A DNA stretch of 32,733 bases from an uncultured Aeriscardovia sp. (GTDB lineage Bacteria > Actinomycetota > Actinomycetes > Actinomycetales > Bifidobacteriaceae): assembly GCA_903789525.1 (NCBI GenBank), contig CAIFER010000003.1, positions 1-32,733 of the forward strand, written 5' to 3'. Position numbers and translations under genes: made by a program. Position 1 is the stretch's first letter; every line of letters starts with the position of its first letter. A model generated the notes under the pieces. It saw only the letters and a list, made by a program, of their open reading frames with translations, had not been told where the DNA came from and made no database searches. Below are positions 14,288-21,920 of the stretch, one piece after another.

Positions 14288-16459
14288 ATGGCGTCTCAAC
14301 CTTTCGCCCGACTACGCTCATCGCACGGGGGAATTCTGTACGGCGGAGATTACAACCCAGAGCAGTGGCCCCAGTCAGTCTGGAAAGAGGATATGCGGCT
14401 TTTCAAGGAAGCACATATCAATGAAGTCACGCTCAATGTGTTCTCATGGGCGCTATTGCAGCCTTCTGAAGATACGTATGATTTCTCGATGCTGGATCGC
14501 ATTGTCGATTTGTGCAAGGAAAACGGCCTGAAAATCGTGATGGCTACGGGCACTGGTGCGATGCCTCCGTGGCTGACCAAGGCACATCCGGACGTGAATC
14601 GTGTTGGGTACAACGGTGAGCATTTCCGTCATTCTGGGCGTGAGAATTTCTGCGCAACGAGTCCAACGTTCCTCACATTGGCACCTCGACTCGCCGGTAA
14701 GTTAGCCGAGCACTACGTTCAGCGTGGAGATGCAGGCAAGCCGGATAGCCCGATCGTGGCATGGCATGTCTCAAATGAATACAGCGGTTTTTGCTGGTGC
14801 GATCGGTGCGCAGCACAGTTCCGTGAATGGCTGAAGGCTCGCTACGGCACAATTGAGAAGCTCGACGAGGCCTGGAATGCCAACATGTGGAGCCACACGT
14901 ACCACAGTTTTGACGAGATCGATACGCCGAGCGGCTTGGGCGACGGCATGCCAACTCCAAACCAGTATGTGACCGGGCACGCGGTCTTAGGCGGTTATTC
15001 ACTCGATTACCGCAGATTCTACGGGCAGCAAGTTCTTCACGAGTATGAACTCGAAAAGGCAGCAATTCGTCGCGCTGACCCTACTGCGCTCGTCACGACT
15101 AACATGATGGGCACATTCAACGATTACGACTATCTTGACTGGCGCACAGATCACGCAGGTGCAGGAACGGGCGTCGACTTCGTCAGTTGGGATTCATATC
15201 CAGGTTTGGGCGAGGACGCGGCTGCTATCGACCTGCGTCACGACCTCATGCGCGGTGTCGGCACACAAAAACCGTGGATGCTCATGGAGCAGGCTCCGAG
15301 CAACCAGAATTGGATGCCATACTGCTACGTGAAGCGTCCAGGACAGATGGAGGAGTTGAGCTGGCAGGCAGTGGCACATGGTGCTGACGCTGTGCAGTTC
15401 TTCCAGATGCGACAGGCGCGTTCCGGATGCGAAAAGTTTCATTCGGGAATCATTTCCATCGATGGAACGGATCAGTCTCGCACATTTAAGGAATGCGCGG
15501 CGCTCGGCGGCAAGCTGGAGAAGCTGTCGGCAGACATCTTGGCGACGGTTCCACAAGCCGGTCAGGTTGCTCTGATCTTCGACTGGAATTCGTGGTGGGG
15601 ACTGCAATTCTCAGTCGGCCCAACGTCAGCGCTCGATTACGTGCACGAGATGCAGCGGTGGTATCGCGAATTGCACCGCCGTAATATCGCTGTCGATGTG
15701 GTGAGTGCAACTGACGATTTGAGCCAGTATCGCGCGGTCATCGCCCCGTGCTTGTACATGTTTACGGATGCCATGACTGCCAATCTGCGCTCATATGTCT
15801 CTGGCGGTGGTCGTTTGCTGCTCACTCCAATGAGCGCACTGGCAGACCAAAACGATGAGCTGTTCGTCGGCCAGACGCCGGTTCCATTGCGTAAAGAAGT
15901 AGGCGTATGGGTTGAAGAGACAGATTCGCTGGCGCCGAGTACGCCGGTTCCGCTTGTTTTCGCGTCGCACGCTCCTGTGACAAACACAGGCACGGCAAGT
16001 CAGCCGAATGGCAACATGCTCTTCAACATTGTGCATGCCGATCCACGCACGCAGGTGTTGGCCACATACGGCAGTCAGTTCTACAAGGGCACTCCGGCAC
16101 TGACATTTGCGGCATCGGAAAAGGACGAATCCGGACGTACTGATCTTGCTGCGGGAATTGGTGGCATTATGTACTGCGCCACGATGCCAGATGAGGCCGG
16201 TACGCGCGATGTCATCGATTGTTTGCTAGCAGGACGGCATGTGCGCGAGGTTGAGTCTGATCCGCTCGTGGAAATCACTCGACGGACTGCTGCAGATCCA
16301 TCAGGTCATGATCTCGTCTTTGTGATCAATACTGCGGAAGGCGCTCGCACAGCAGTAGCACCGGAATCGGGCGTTGACTTGTTGACGGGTCAGCGCGTGT
16401 CGCAAGGTCAGGAGCTGGAGTTGGCATCGTTTGGAACGGTCATCATCTCCGTTCAGTAA
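14288..16459 (+). CDS. Beta-galactosidase, glycoside hydrolase family 42
   Basis: 723 residues, no signal peptide, so intracellular hydrolysis of beta-galactosides after import. Domain A (~15-400, TIM barrel): ILYGGDYNPEQWP start; acid/base E164 in WHVSNEYSGF; nucleophile E334 in WMLMEQAPSNQNW. The metal-site cysteines of the family are present (C122, C169, C171, C174). Domain B, the trimerisation domain (VALIFDWNSWWGLQFSVGPT), and a C-terminal beta domain follow. ATG 14288 has AAGGAGA in front. It is divergent from the LacI gene and followed by a strong terminator, so it is a single-gene unit. Linkage specificity (beta-1,2, 1,3, 1,4 or 1,6) cannot be read from sequence. Next to the fucosidase and putative alpha-xylosidase island it could remove Gal from xyloglucan side chains. 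Confidence 0.97.
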   Translation: MASQPFARLRSSHGGILYGGDYNPEQWPQSVWKEDMRLFKEAHINEVTLNVFSWALLQPSEDTYDFSMLDRIVDLCKENGLKIVMATGTGAMPPWLTKAHPDVNRVGYNGEHFRHSGRENFCATSPTFLTLAPRLAGKLAEHYVQRGDAGKPDSPIVAWHVSNEYSGFCWCDRCAAQFREWLKARYGTIEKLDEAWNANMWSHTYHSFDEIDTPSGLGDGMPTPNQYVTGHAVLGGYSLDYRRFYGQQVLHEYELEKAAIRRADPTALVTTNMMGTFNDYDYLDWRTDHAGAGTGVDFVSWDSYPGLGEDAAAIDLRHDLMRGVGTQKPWMLMEQAPSNQNWMPYCYVKRPGQMEELSWQAVAHGADAVQFFQMRQARSGCEKFHSGIISIDGTDQSRTFKECAALGGKLEKLSADILATVPQAGQVALIFDWNSWWGLQFSVGPTSALDYVHEMQRWYRELHRRNIAVDVVSATDDLSQYRAVIAPCLYMFTDAMTANLRSYVSGGGRLLLTPMSALADQNDELFVGQTPVPLRKEVGVWVEETDSLAPSTPVPLVFASHAPVTNTGTASQPNGNMLFNIVHADPRTQVLATYGSQFYKGTPALTFAASEKDESGRTDLAAGIGGIMYCATMPDEAGTRDVIDCLLAGRHVREVESDPLVEITRRTAADPSGHDLVFVINTAEGARTAVAPESGVDLLTGQRVSQGQELELASFGTVIISVQ

Positions 16460-16484
16460 ATCGATGAAGCAGCATGAAATGTGA

Positions 16485-16573
16485 GCGCACAACAGTGCGC
16501 ATGCCTGGCGTATACCACACGTGTGTATAAAGCGTGCAACGCGTAGGGCAGCGCATATGTAAGGGCAGCGCAT
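16485..16573. repeat. Cluster of short palindromes and a direct repeat
   Basis: Between the GH42 stop and its terminator: GCGCAC-AACA-GTGCGC (16485-16500), CACACGTGTG (16516-16525) embedded in a longer near-palindrome, and the direct repeat AGGGCAGCGCAT at 16545-16556 and 16562-16573. No T run follows the hairpins. They may be transcript-stabilising structures or debris of small repeats. Confidence 0.5.
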
Positions 16574-16580
16574 GTGACAG

Positions 16581-16632
16581 AAAAAGTGGCAGTCGGCACA
16601 GTATCGCGTCGGCTGCCACATTTTTTATTTTC
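16581..16632. terminator. Bidirectional rho-independent terminator between GH42 and yesL-like genes
   Basis: GC-rich stem of about 10 bp with one G-T pair (16586-16595 with 16610-16619; GTGGCAGTCG / CGGCTGCCAC), flanked by an A run on the left and a T run (TTTTTTATTTT) on the right. Serves the two convergent genes on both strands. Confidence 0.88.
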
Positions 16633-16658
16633 ATTTATTTTATTTATTTCAGTTCATT

Positions 16659-17318
16659 TCAGCTCACCGCACGCACAGACGGGAAGCTGTGGTCCTTATT
16701 CGGATGGTCGATGCGATCGAAGCAGCGCAGCATCAGGAGGGATTTGGCGTAAAAGATCCATGCAATCCCGAAGAAGATTGCGATAATGCGGATCACATGT
16801 GTGAAGACAGCGAGTGTGGCAAAGGCGATATCAATGGCGAGGAGAGCCAAGGTGTACAGAATTGCGCTCGTCATCCATGGCATCTGAAATGCGATCTGAA
16901 AAGTGCGCCAGAATTTGTTGGAATATCGCGCTTCAATGGCGAAGAACCACTCGAGAGTGGTGGCGAGAAAAACGCAGAAAATCACCATCATCGCGAGAAC
17001 GACATAGGAGAGCCCGGTTTTCATCGGAAGTTGTGACCAGAACGTTATTGCAAAGATCACGGCAGCGATGAGGACAAGGAAAATGAGCCATGCCGGGAAC
17101 GACTGTTTGAATTCTTTCTTCCAGCGCCTGAAAAACTCTTTGACGAGCGGAACGTCATCATGTTGGTCGTATTGGAACAGCGTGCTGTAGAGCGCAGCTG
17201 AACTTGTACCGATCGTCACAATCGGGATGCAGCAGAGCAAATAAACGAGATTGAGCTCCGTGAATCGCACGAGGGTGTCCATGAAGCGCCAAAACGGCGA
17301 GTTGACGTTGAAGTGCAT
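16659..17318 (-). CDS. YesL-like membrane protein (DUF624)
   Basis: 219 residues with about five hydrophobic helices: NLVYLLCCIPIVTIGTSSAA, AWLIFLVLIAAVIFAITFWS, YVVLAMMVIFCVFLATTLEW, ILYTLALLAIDIAFATLAVF and VIRIIAIFFGIAWIFY. The start (FNVNSPFWRFMDTLVRFTEL, then NLVYLLCCIPIVTIG) is the typical YesL/DUF624 opening. YesL-family genes often sit beside LplABC or YtcP-type permease genes in firmicutes and bifidobacteria; their function is unproven (accessory transport or assembly factor is a common guess). Divergent from the permease pair, sharing the 300-bp control region. Confidence 0.85.
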   Translation of the reverse strand: MHFNVNSPFWRFMDTLVRFTELNLVYLLCCIPIVTIGTSSAALYSTLFQYDQHDDVPLVKEFFRRWKKEFKQSFPAWLIFLVLIAAVIFAITFWSQLPMKTGLSYVVLAMMVIFCVFLATTLEWFFAIEARYSNKFWRTFQIAFQMPWMTSAILYTLALLAIDIAFATLAVFTHVIRIIAIFFGIAWIFYAKSLLMLRCFDRIDHPNKDHSFPSVRAVS

Positions 17319-17375
17319 TGCCTGATTCTATAACACGACGTTTTACGACGAGATTTGCTCTTGCAAAAAGGGAGG

Positions 17376-17387
17376 TGAACCGGTTAA
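17376..17387. promoter_or_regulatory. Candidate LacI-type operator TGAACCGGTTAA
   Basis: AACCGGTT (17378-17385) is a perfect palindrome with central CG; the 12-bp form TGAACCGGTTAA differs from a perfect TTAACCGGTTAA by one base. A perfect copy exists upstream of the fifth binding protein (27809-27820). It lies 58 bp upstream of the yesL-like start codon, and 70 bp upstream of the composite operator of the permease operon. Confidence 0.55.
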
Positions 17388-17456
17388 GCTATGGCGTAGA
17401 GATCAATCAGGCATGAGCGAAGAGAAGGCTCATTGGCTATGTACGGAATGGGCCGT

Positions 17457-17499
17457 TATCGATAGCTTTATTGACAAGTCGATCTGAAAAATTTATTTT
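17457..17499 (+). promoter_or_regulatory. Promoter of the lplB-lplC operon with composite operator
   Basis: -35 TTGACA (17471-17476) and -10 TATTTT (17494-17499), spacing 17. Immediately upstream is TATCGATA (17457-17464), giving TATCGATA-N4-TATTGACA, where the second half contains the -35. The same arrangement recurs at the first and fourth binding-protein genes and, swapped, before the GH31 gene. A regulator covering both halves would occlude the -35. Confidence 0.75.
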
Positions 17500-17613
17500 A
17501 GATAGTGTTATTCGTACTACTGCCGGATGAAGCAATGTGGCAGCCGGCGGCACGATAAGTTGGGCATGCGTCGCAGTTCATATCGGTGCATCCCAGCAGG
17601 GAAAGAGGGCCGA

Positions 17614-18690
17614 ATGAGTCAGCAAAAGGCAACTGACGCTCCGGCAACAGATCAGGCGAAAGCGGCAACAGTTCAGCCGTCATTGGCTACTGCGATGGCT
17701 GCAACATCGAAGCCAACTGAATCGCTTGAATCTGTCAAGGAGTATCAGGAGAAGAGACGGAAAGCCGAGGGGAAGCATCATTGGAACGATGAGAAGCGGC
17801 ATGGATTCCACCTGTTCCTACTGGTGAGCCCGCTTCTGCTGTTCAGCATTCTGTTCAGTTACTACCCACTCTTCGGATGGGTTTACGCGTTCTATGATTA
17901 CCAGCCGCCGATCCCGCTGAGTGAGTCGAAGTTCGTTGGGTGGCAATGGTTCACAATGCTGTGGTCCAATCCGACGCAGCTGAGAGCTATCGGCCAGGTG
18001 CTCCTGAATACGTTCGGCATTTCAGGTCTTGGTATCATTACGTCGTTCTTCCCAGTGATGTTCGCCATCGCACTGAATGAGATCCGTTCGAAGTGGTTCC
18101 GCAATCTCATTCAGACCTTGACCACACTGCCAAACTTCATTTCATGGGTTTTGGTTTACGCAATCGCTTTCGCACTGTTCTCCAGCACCGGCATGGTTAA
18201 TTCCGTCCTGCAGAATCTTGGCTGGATCCACAAGCCAATCCACTTCTTGGATTCCGGCTCACACGTCTGGCTCAAGATGTGGGCATGGAGCACATGGAAA
18301 GGCCTCGGCTGGGGCGCAATCCTGTACTTGGCTTCTCTGACGGGCATTGATCCGGAACTGTACGAAGCTGCTCAGGTTGACGGTGCAAACCGCTGGCAGC
18401 AGATTATCCACATCACCGTTCCGCAGTTGTTGCCGACGTACTTCGTTTTGCTGATGCTCTCGGTGTCTAACTTCCTGAACAACGGCATGGACCAGTACTT
18501 CGTCTTCCAGAACGCATTCACGCAGGAACATATTCAGGTTCTTGATCTGTACGTTTACAACATCGGCATGGGCCAGAATTCGCTGTCTCTGGCAACTGCA
18601 ATTTCCATGCTGAAGTCCGTTGTGTCGGTCATTCTTCTGTGGGCTGTCAACACGGCCTCTAAGAAGATTCGTGGCGTCTCGATCGTCTGA
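17614..18690 (+). CDS. ABC transporter permease, LplB type
   Basis: 358 residues from ATG 17614, behind GGGAAAGAGGG; an upstream in-frame ATG at 17527 would add 29 basic residues and lacks a ribosome-binding site. The first ~65 residues are cytoplasmic, Ala/Thr/Pro/Gln- and Lys-rich. Six membrane helices follow (LFLLVSPLLLFSILFSYYPL; ALNEIRSKWF loop; LASLTGIDPELYEAAQVDGA). The EAA loop that contacts the ATPase is EAAQVDGANRWQQIIHITVP. The family imports complex saccharides with LplA-type receptors. It is followed after 13 bp by the partner permease. No ATPase gene is visible in the window, so a shared ATPase encoded elsewhere is inferred. Confidence 0.95.
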   Translation: MSQQKATDAPATDQAKAATVQPSLATAMAATSKPTESLESVKEYQEKRRKAEGKHHWNDEKRHGFHLFLLVSPLLLFSILFSYYPLFGWVYAFYDYQPPIPLSESKFVGWQWFTMLWSNPTQLRAIGQVLLNTFGISGLGIITSFFPVMFAIALNEIRSKWFRNLIQTLTTLPNFISWVLVYAIAFALFSSTGMVNSVLQNLGWIHKPIHFLDSGSHVWLKMWAWSTWKGLGWGAILYLASLTGIDPELYEAAQVDGANRWQQIIHITVPQLLPTYFVLLMLSVSNFLNNGMDQYFVFQNAFTQEHIQVLDLYVYNIGMGQNSLSLATAISMLKSVVSVILLWAVNTASKKIRGVSIV

Positions 18691-18703
18691 GGAAGTGTCA
18701 AAT

Positions 18704-19732
18704 ATGTCTGTAGCATCAGTTTCTCCAGCGGCGGCCACGCAAGTAAAGACCGCTGCAACAGTTCAAACACGTCGCAAGAGCAAGAAGAACAGGGGCGGTG
18801 CACCTCTTCATCCAGAGGATCCGCAGCAGCGTATTCGCCAGCATTCGCATGGCGAGAACGTTTACAACGTGTTCAACATCATCTTCTTCGCACTGTTCAC
18901 GTTCTTGTGCTTCTACCCGTTCTATTACCTGATCATCAACTCGATCTCCAACAACGCGATGTCTGCTGCTGGTCAGATCAATTGGTGGCCAAGCGGTATC
19001 CACTGGGATAATTACGGCAAGGTCTTCCAGCTCGATGGTCTGGGCGAATCCGCGCTCATCTCTCTGGGCCGTACCGTGATCGGCACCGCGCTGACTGTGT
19101 TAGCTTCTGCATATCTCGGCTTCATGTTTACCCAGCAGAAGATGTGGCATCGTCAGTTCTGGTATCGCTTCGTGATCATCACCATGTACTTCAATGCAGG
19201 TTTGATTCCTGCGTTCATCTGCATGCGCAATCTGCATTTGACCAACACGTTCTGGGTTTACGTGCTGCCAGCAGTTGTTCAGCCGTTCAACATCATTCTC
19301 GTGAAGACGTTCATCGAATCAATTCCGTCGTCTTTGCAGGAAGCTGCTGAGGTTGATGGCGCTGGTGAGCTGACCATCTTCGGCAAGATCATCCTGCCGA
19401 TGTGCCAGCCGATTCTGGCAACTGTCGCAATCTTCTCCGCAGTCGGTCAATGGAATTCCTTCCAGGACACCTTGATTTACATTACGGATTCTCGCTTGTA
19501 TTCATTGCAGTACGTTCTGTACCGCTATCTGAACCAGGCAAGTTCTCTGGCAAATCAGGTCAAGGCTTCTGCAGGTTCAACGCTCAACGTGGCATCGCTT
19601 GCCACTCAGCAGACGCCGACATCGATTCGTATGACGATTGCAGTGATCGTCGTCCTCCCAATTCTGTTTGTTTATCCGTTCTTCCAGCGCTACTTCGTTA
19701 AGGGCATGTTCCTCGGCGCTGTTAAGGGCTGA
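18704..19732 (+). CDS. ABC transporter permease, LplC type
   Basis: 342 residues from ATG 18704; GGAAG follows the upstream stop. A short basic N-terminal arm (RRKSKKNRGGAPLHPED) precedes a first helix (VFNIIFFALFTFLCFYPFYY). The EAA loop is EAAEVDGAGELTIFGKIILP, and the final segment is VIVVLPILFVYPFFQRYF with the terminal KGMFLGAVKG that is typical of LplC/YtcP. It pairs with the LplB permease to make the heterodimeric channel and ends with its own terminator at 19757, so the operon is lplB-lplC alone. The five receptors downstream are transcribed separately. Confidence 0.95.
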   Translation: MSVASVSPAAATQVKTAATVQTRRKSKKNRGGAPLHPEDPQQRIRQHSHGENVYNVFNIIFFALFTFLCFYPFYYLIINSISNNAMSAAGQINWWPSGIHWDNYGKVFQLDGLGESALISLGRTVIGTALTVLASAYLGFMFTQQKMWHRQFWYRFVIITMYFNAGLIPAFICMRNLHLTNTFWVYVLPAVVQPFNIILVKTFIESIPSSLQEAAEVDGAGELTIFGKIILPMCQPILATVAIFSAVGQWNSFQDTLIYITDSRLYSLQYVLYRYLNQASSLANQVKASAGSTLNVASLATQQTPTSIRMTIAVIVVLPILFVYPFFQRYFVKGMFLGAVKG

Positions 19733-19756
19733 TATTTCAGCAGTATCGTTGTGTAT

Positions 19757-19795
19757 AAAAGGCTGGCTTCTTCGGGAGCCGGCCTTTTTGTTTTC
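19757..19795 (+). terminator. Rho-independent terminator after lplC
   Basis: Stem AAGGCTGGCT / AGCCGGCCTT (one G-T pair) with a TTCTTCGGG-type loop, followed by TTTTTGTTTT. It isolates the permease operon from the receptor genes. Confidence 0.92.
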
Positions 19796-19847
19796 TGCTT
19801 GTTTACTGCTAATGCGTGTAATGCCGGGCACGTGTGTGAACGCTCAC

Positions 19848-19890
19848 TATCGATAACCTTATTGACAATAAAGTTCGACGGTTGTACAAA
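19848..19890 (+). promoter_or_regulatory. Promoter of binding protein 1 with composite operator
   Basis: -35 TTGACA (19862-19867) and -10 TACAAA (19885-19890), spacing 17. TATCGATA lies at 19848-19855, so the pattern TATCGATA-N4-TATTGACA matches the permease promoter with identical spacing. The RBS AAGGGG precedes ATG 19945. Confidence 0.75.
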
Positions 19891-19944
19891 TTAAAGTAAT
19901 GCGGTGCCAAAGAGGGACACCGTTATCAGTAAGGGGTTTCAATA

Positions 19945-21684
19945 ATGAAGAAGACGAAGCTGTCTGCCGTTATCGGCATTGCGTTGGCTGCCTCCATGGC
20001 TCTTGCCGGATGCGGTTCTGCCAGCAGCTCGAGCAGTGCTGACGATGGCAAGCTTATGACTGTCGATGTCTTTGATTCTTTGGCCAATCAGGCTGGAATC
20101 GCAAAAGGCTGGGCTGCCAAGCTTGTTCAGAAGAAGTTCAACATCAAGCTGAATTTGATCTCTCCGAACGTTTCAGGTGGCGGGGACACGTTGTTTGATA
20201 CTCGTTCCGCAGCGGGTAACTTGGGCGACATCATCATCACCGGCACGGGCGGTGGCCGTCTTTCTAAGCTCGTGAAGTCTGGCTTGGTTGCCGACATGAC
20301 GCCGTACATGAACGGCATGACGTATCTCAAGAAGTATCAGAATTCTTCCGATGCTGTCGAAAAGATTGCCGGGAAGAAAGGCATTTGGGGCTTTGGCGAG
20401 GATGTTGCCAGCAAGTCTCCGACAGATCCGTCTGAAGGCGTTGAGCCTGCAGCAGCTCCATACATCATGTGGAACTACTACAAGGAGATCGGTTATCCGA
20501 AGATCAAGAATCTTGACGACTTCCTTCAAGTTCTCAAGCAAATGCAGGATCGCGCTCGCAAGGATACCGGCAAGAACGATATTTATGCGATTTCCCTGTT
20601 CAAGGATTGGGATGGCTCTGTCATGGGCAATCCTCAGGCCATGACCGGCTGGTTCGGCTATTGGAGTCAGGGCTCTTCCTTCGCCAAGGCCGATGGCTCT
20701 CACAAGCAGACCGCTTTGACGAAGAACGGTGAGTATCAGCAGATGCTCCATTTCATCGAGCGTGCAAATCAGATGGGCTTGGTTGATCCGGAATCCTCAA
20801 CTCAGACGTGGGATACCGTCTCCACAAAAGTCACCAATGGCAAAGTCTTGATGTCGATCTGGAGCTGGCTGGGCAAGCCGCGTCAGAACTCTGATTCCAA
20901 CAAGGCTAAGGGTATCGGCTTCATGCTTGCTCCTCTGGAGAACATGGATGTCTATTCTGCAGGCTTTACTCCTGCTGGTAACGTCAACACTGTTATCGCT
21001 CTCGGCTCTAAGGCTAAGAACAAGCAGCGTTTGGTCAAGTTCATCAACTGGCTGTATTCTCCTGAAGGCGTGTATGCTTCTGCATCCAACTCTGGTGGTG
21101 CTGCATGCCCGAAGAACATGTGCTGGACTATCAAGAACGGCAAGCCAGAGCTCAATGCTTTCGGCAATCGCGCTATGTTTGATGCGAATGGTCTGAAGGT
21201 TCCTGCCAATTATGGCGGTGGAGATTACAACAGCGGCTCGCTCACGCTGAACTTCCCGACTGTTGCTCCAAATGATACCGATCCGCAGACTGGCTATGCG
21301 TATAATCCTCAGCTTTGGCCTCAGCAGCTGAACAAGAAGGATGCTTTGGATGACGATTGGCAAGCTCACATGGGCGGTGCCAAGACCGATATGGAGTATT
21401 TGCAGAAGAATCACAAGCTCGCGGTTCGTCCAGGTGCTTCGTATGCAGCTCCAGAGGAAGATTCTCAGATCTCCACTCTGCGCGGTCAGATCAATACTCA
21501 GGTCGTTCAGCATTCGTGGAAGGCTGCAATGAGCACGTCGGATTCCAGCTTCAACCAGCAGATCAGCGAGATGATTTCCAAGGCCAATGGTCTCGGCTTC
21601 TCGAAGATTCAAAAGGTTGATTATGCGGCGATCGACGGCTACATGGCAGCTGCTCGGAAGTCTGTTGTTGAGTTCAAGAAGTAA
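19945..21684 (+). CDS. LplA-type solute-binding lipoprotein, paralogue 1
   Basis: 579 residues. The lipoprotein signal peptide ends at MALAGC (acylated Cys 23), then a Ser-rich linker. The mature protein begins with a conserved KLMTVDVFDSLANQAGIAKG segment. Shared with the four other copies: SPNVSGGGDTLFDTRSAAGN, GLVADMTPYM, PYIMWNYYKEIGYPKIKNLD, ARKDTGKNDIYAISLFKDWD (about 204-224), and GSKAKNKQRLVKFINWLYS. It presents imported sugars to the LplB/LplC channel directly upstream. A Cys pair (CPKNMCW) is shared with paralogue 2 but absent in 3 and 5. The gene has its own promoter, RBS and terminator. Ligand not predictable by eye; an oligosaccharide is likely. Confidence 0.93.
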   Translation: MKKTKLSAVIGIALAASMALAGCGSASSSSSADDGKLMTVDVFDSLANQAGIAKGWAAKLVQKKFNIKLNLISPNVSGGGDTLFDTRSAAGNLGDIIITGTGGGRLSKLVKSGLVADMTPYMNGMTYLKKYQNSSDAVEKIAGKKGIWGFGEDVASKSPTDPSEGVEPAAAPYIMWNYYKEIGYPKIKNLDDFLQVLKQMQDRARKDTGKNDIYAISLFKDWDGSVMGNPQAMTGWFGYWSQGSSFAKADGSHKQTALTKNGEYQQMLHFIERANQMGLVDPESSTQTWDTVSTKVTNGKVLMSIWSWLGKPRQNSDSNKAKGIGFMLAPLENMDVYSAGFTPAGNVNTVIALGSKAKNKQRLVKFINWLYSPEGVYASASNSGGAACPKNMCWTIKNGKPELNAFGNRAMFDANGLKVPANYGGGDYNSGSLTLNFPTVAPNDTDPQTGYAYNPQLWPQQLNKKDALDDDWQAHMGGAKTDMEYLQKNHKLAVRPGASYAAPEEDSQISTLRGQINTQVVQHSWKAAMSTSDSSFNQQISEMISKANGLGFSKIQKVDYAAIDGYMAAARKSVVEFKK

Positions 21685-21702
21685 TTGACCACACGGGTTT
21701 CC

Positions 21703-21740
21703 AATCCCTCTCCTGCAGTGTGTGGGAGAGGGATTTTTTA
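21703..21740 (+). terminator. Rho-independent terminator after binding protein 1
   Basis: Perfect 11-bp stem AATCCCTCTCC / GGAGAGGGATT (21703-21713, 21725-21735) followed by a T run (TTTTTTA). It closes the receptor-1 transcript. Confidence 0.93.
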
Positions 21741-21837
21741 TTGTGAAGGGGCTTATTCTCCTCACTGGTTCTTTATTTTGTTACGGTATTGTGTAGCGAC
21801 GATGGTGACGTGGTGCCGGTTATTTGTTTCTGATTCC

Positions 21838-21866
21838 TTGCTTCTCTATTTATAAAGTGATAAATT
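21838..21866 (+). promoter_or_regulatory. Promoter of binding protein 2
   Basis: TTGCTT (21838-21843) and TAAATT (21861-21866), spacing 17, with an AT-rich region downstream and RBS AAAGGAG before ATG 21921. No TATCGATA or AACCGGTT palindrome was found, so this receptor may be controlled differently from 1, 4 and 5. Confidence 0.5.
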
Positions 21867-21920
21867 AACAAACGGCTACTTATGCAATGACGCAATGGCA
21901 CAATTCAAAGGAGAAACAAC

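Noticed and set aside
20797-21765. Long open frame antisense to binding protein 1 (322 codons on the minus strand).
   Set aside because: It shadows a well-supported lipoprotein gene, has no ribosome-binding site, and its Leu/Ile/Arg-rich translation shows no family pattern. Codon bias of the sense gene explains the open frame.
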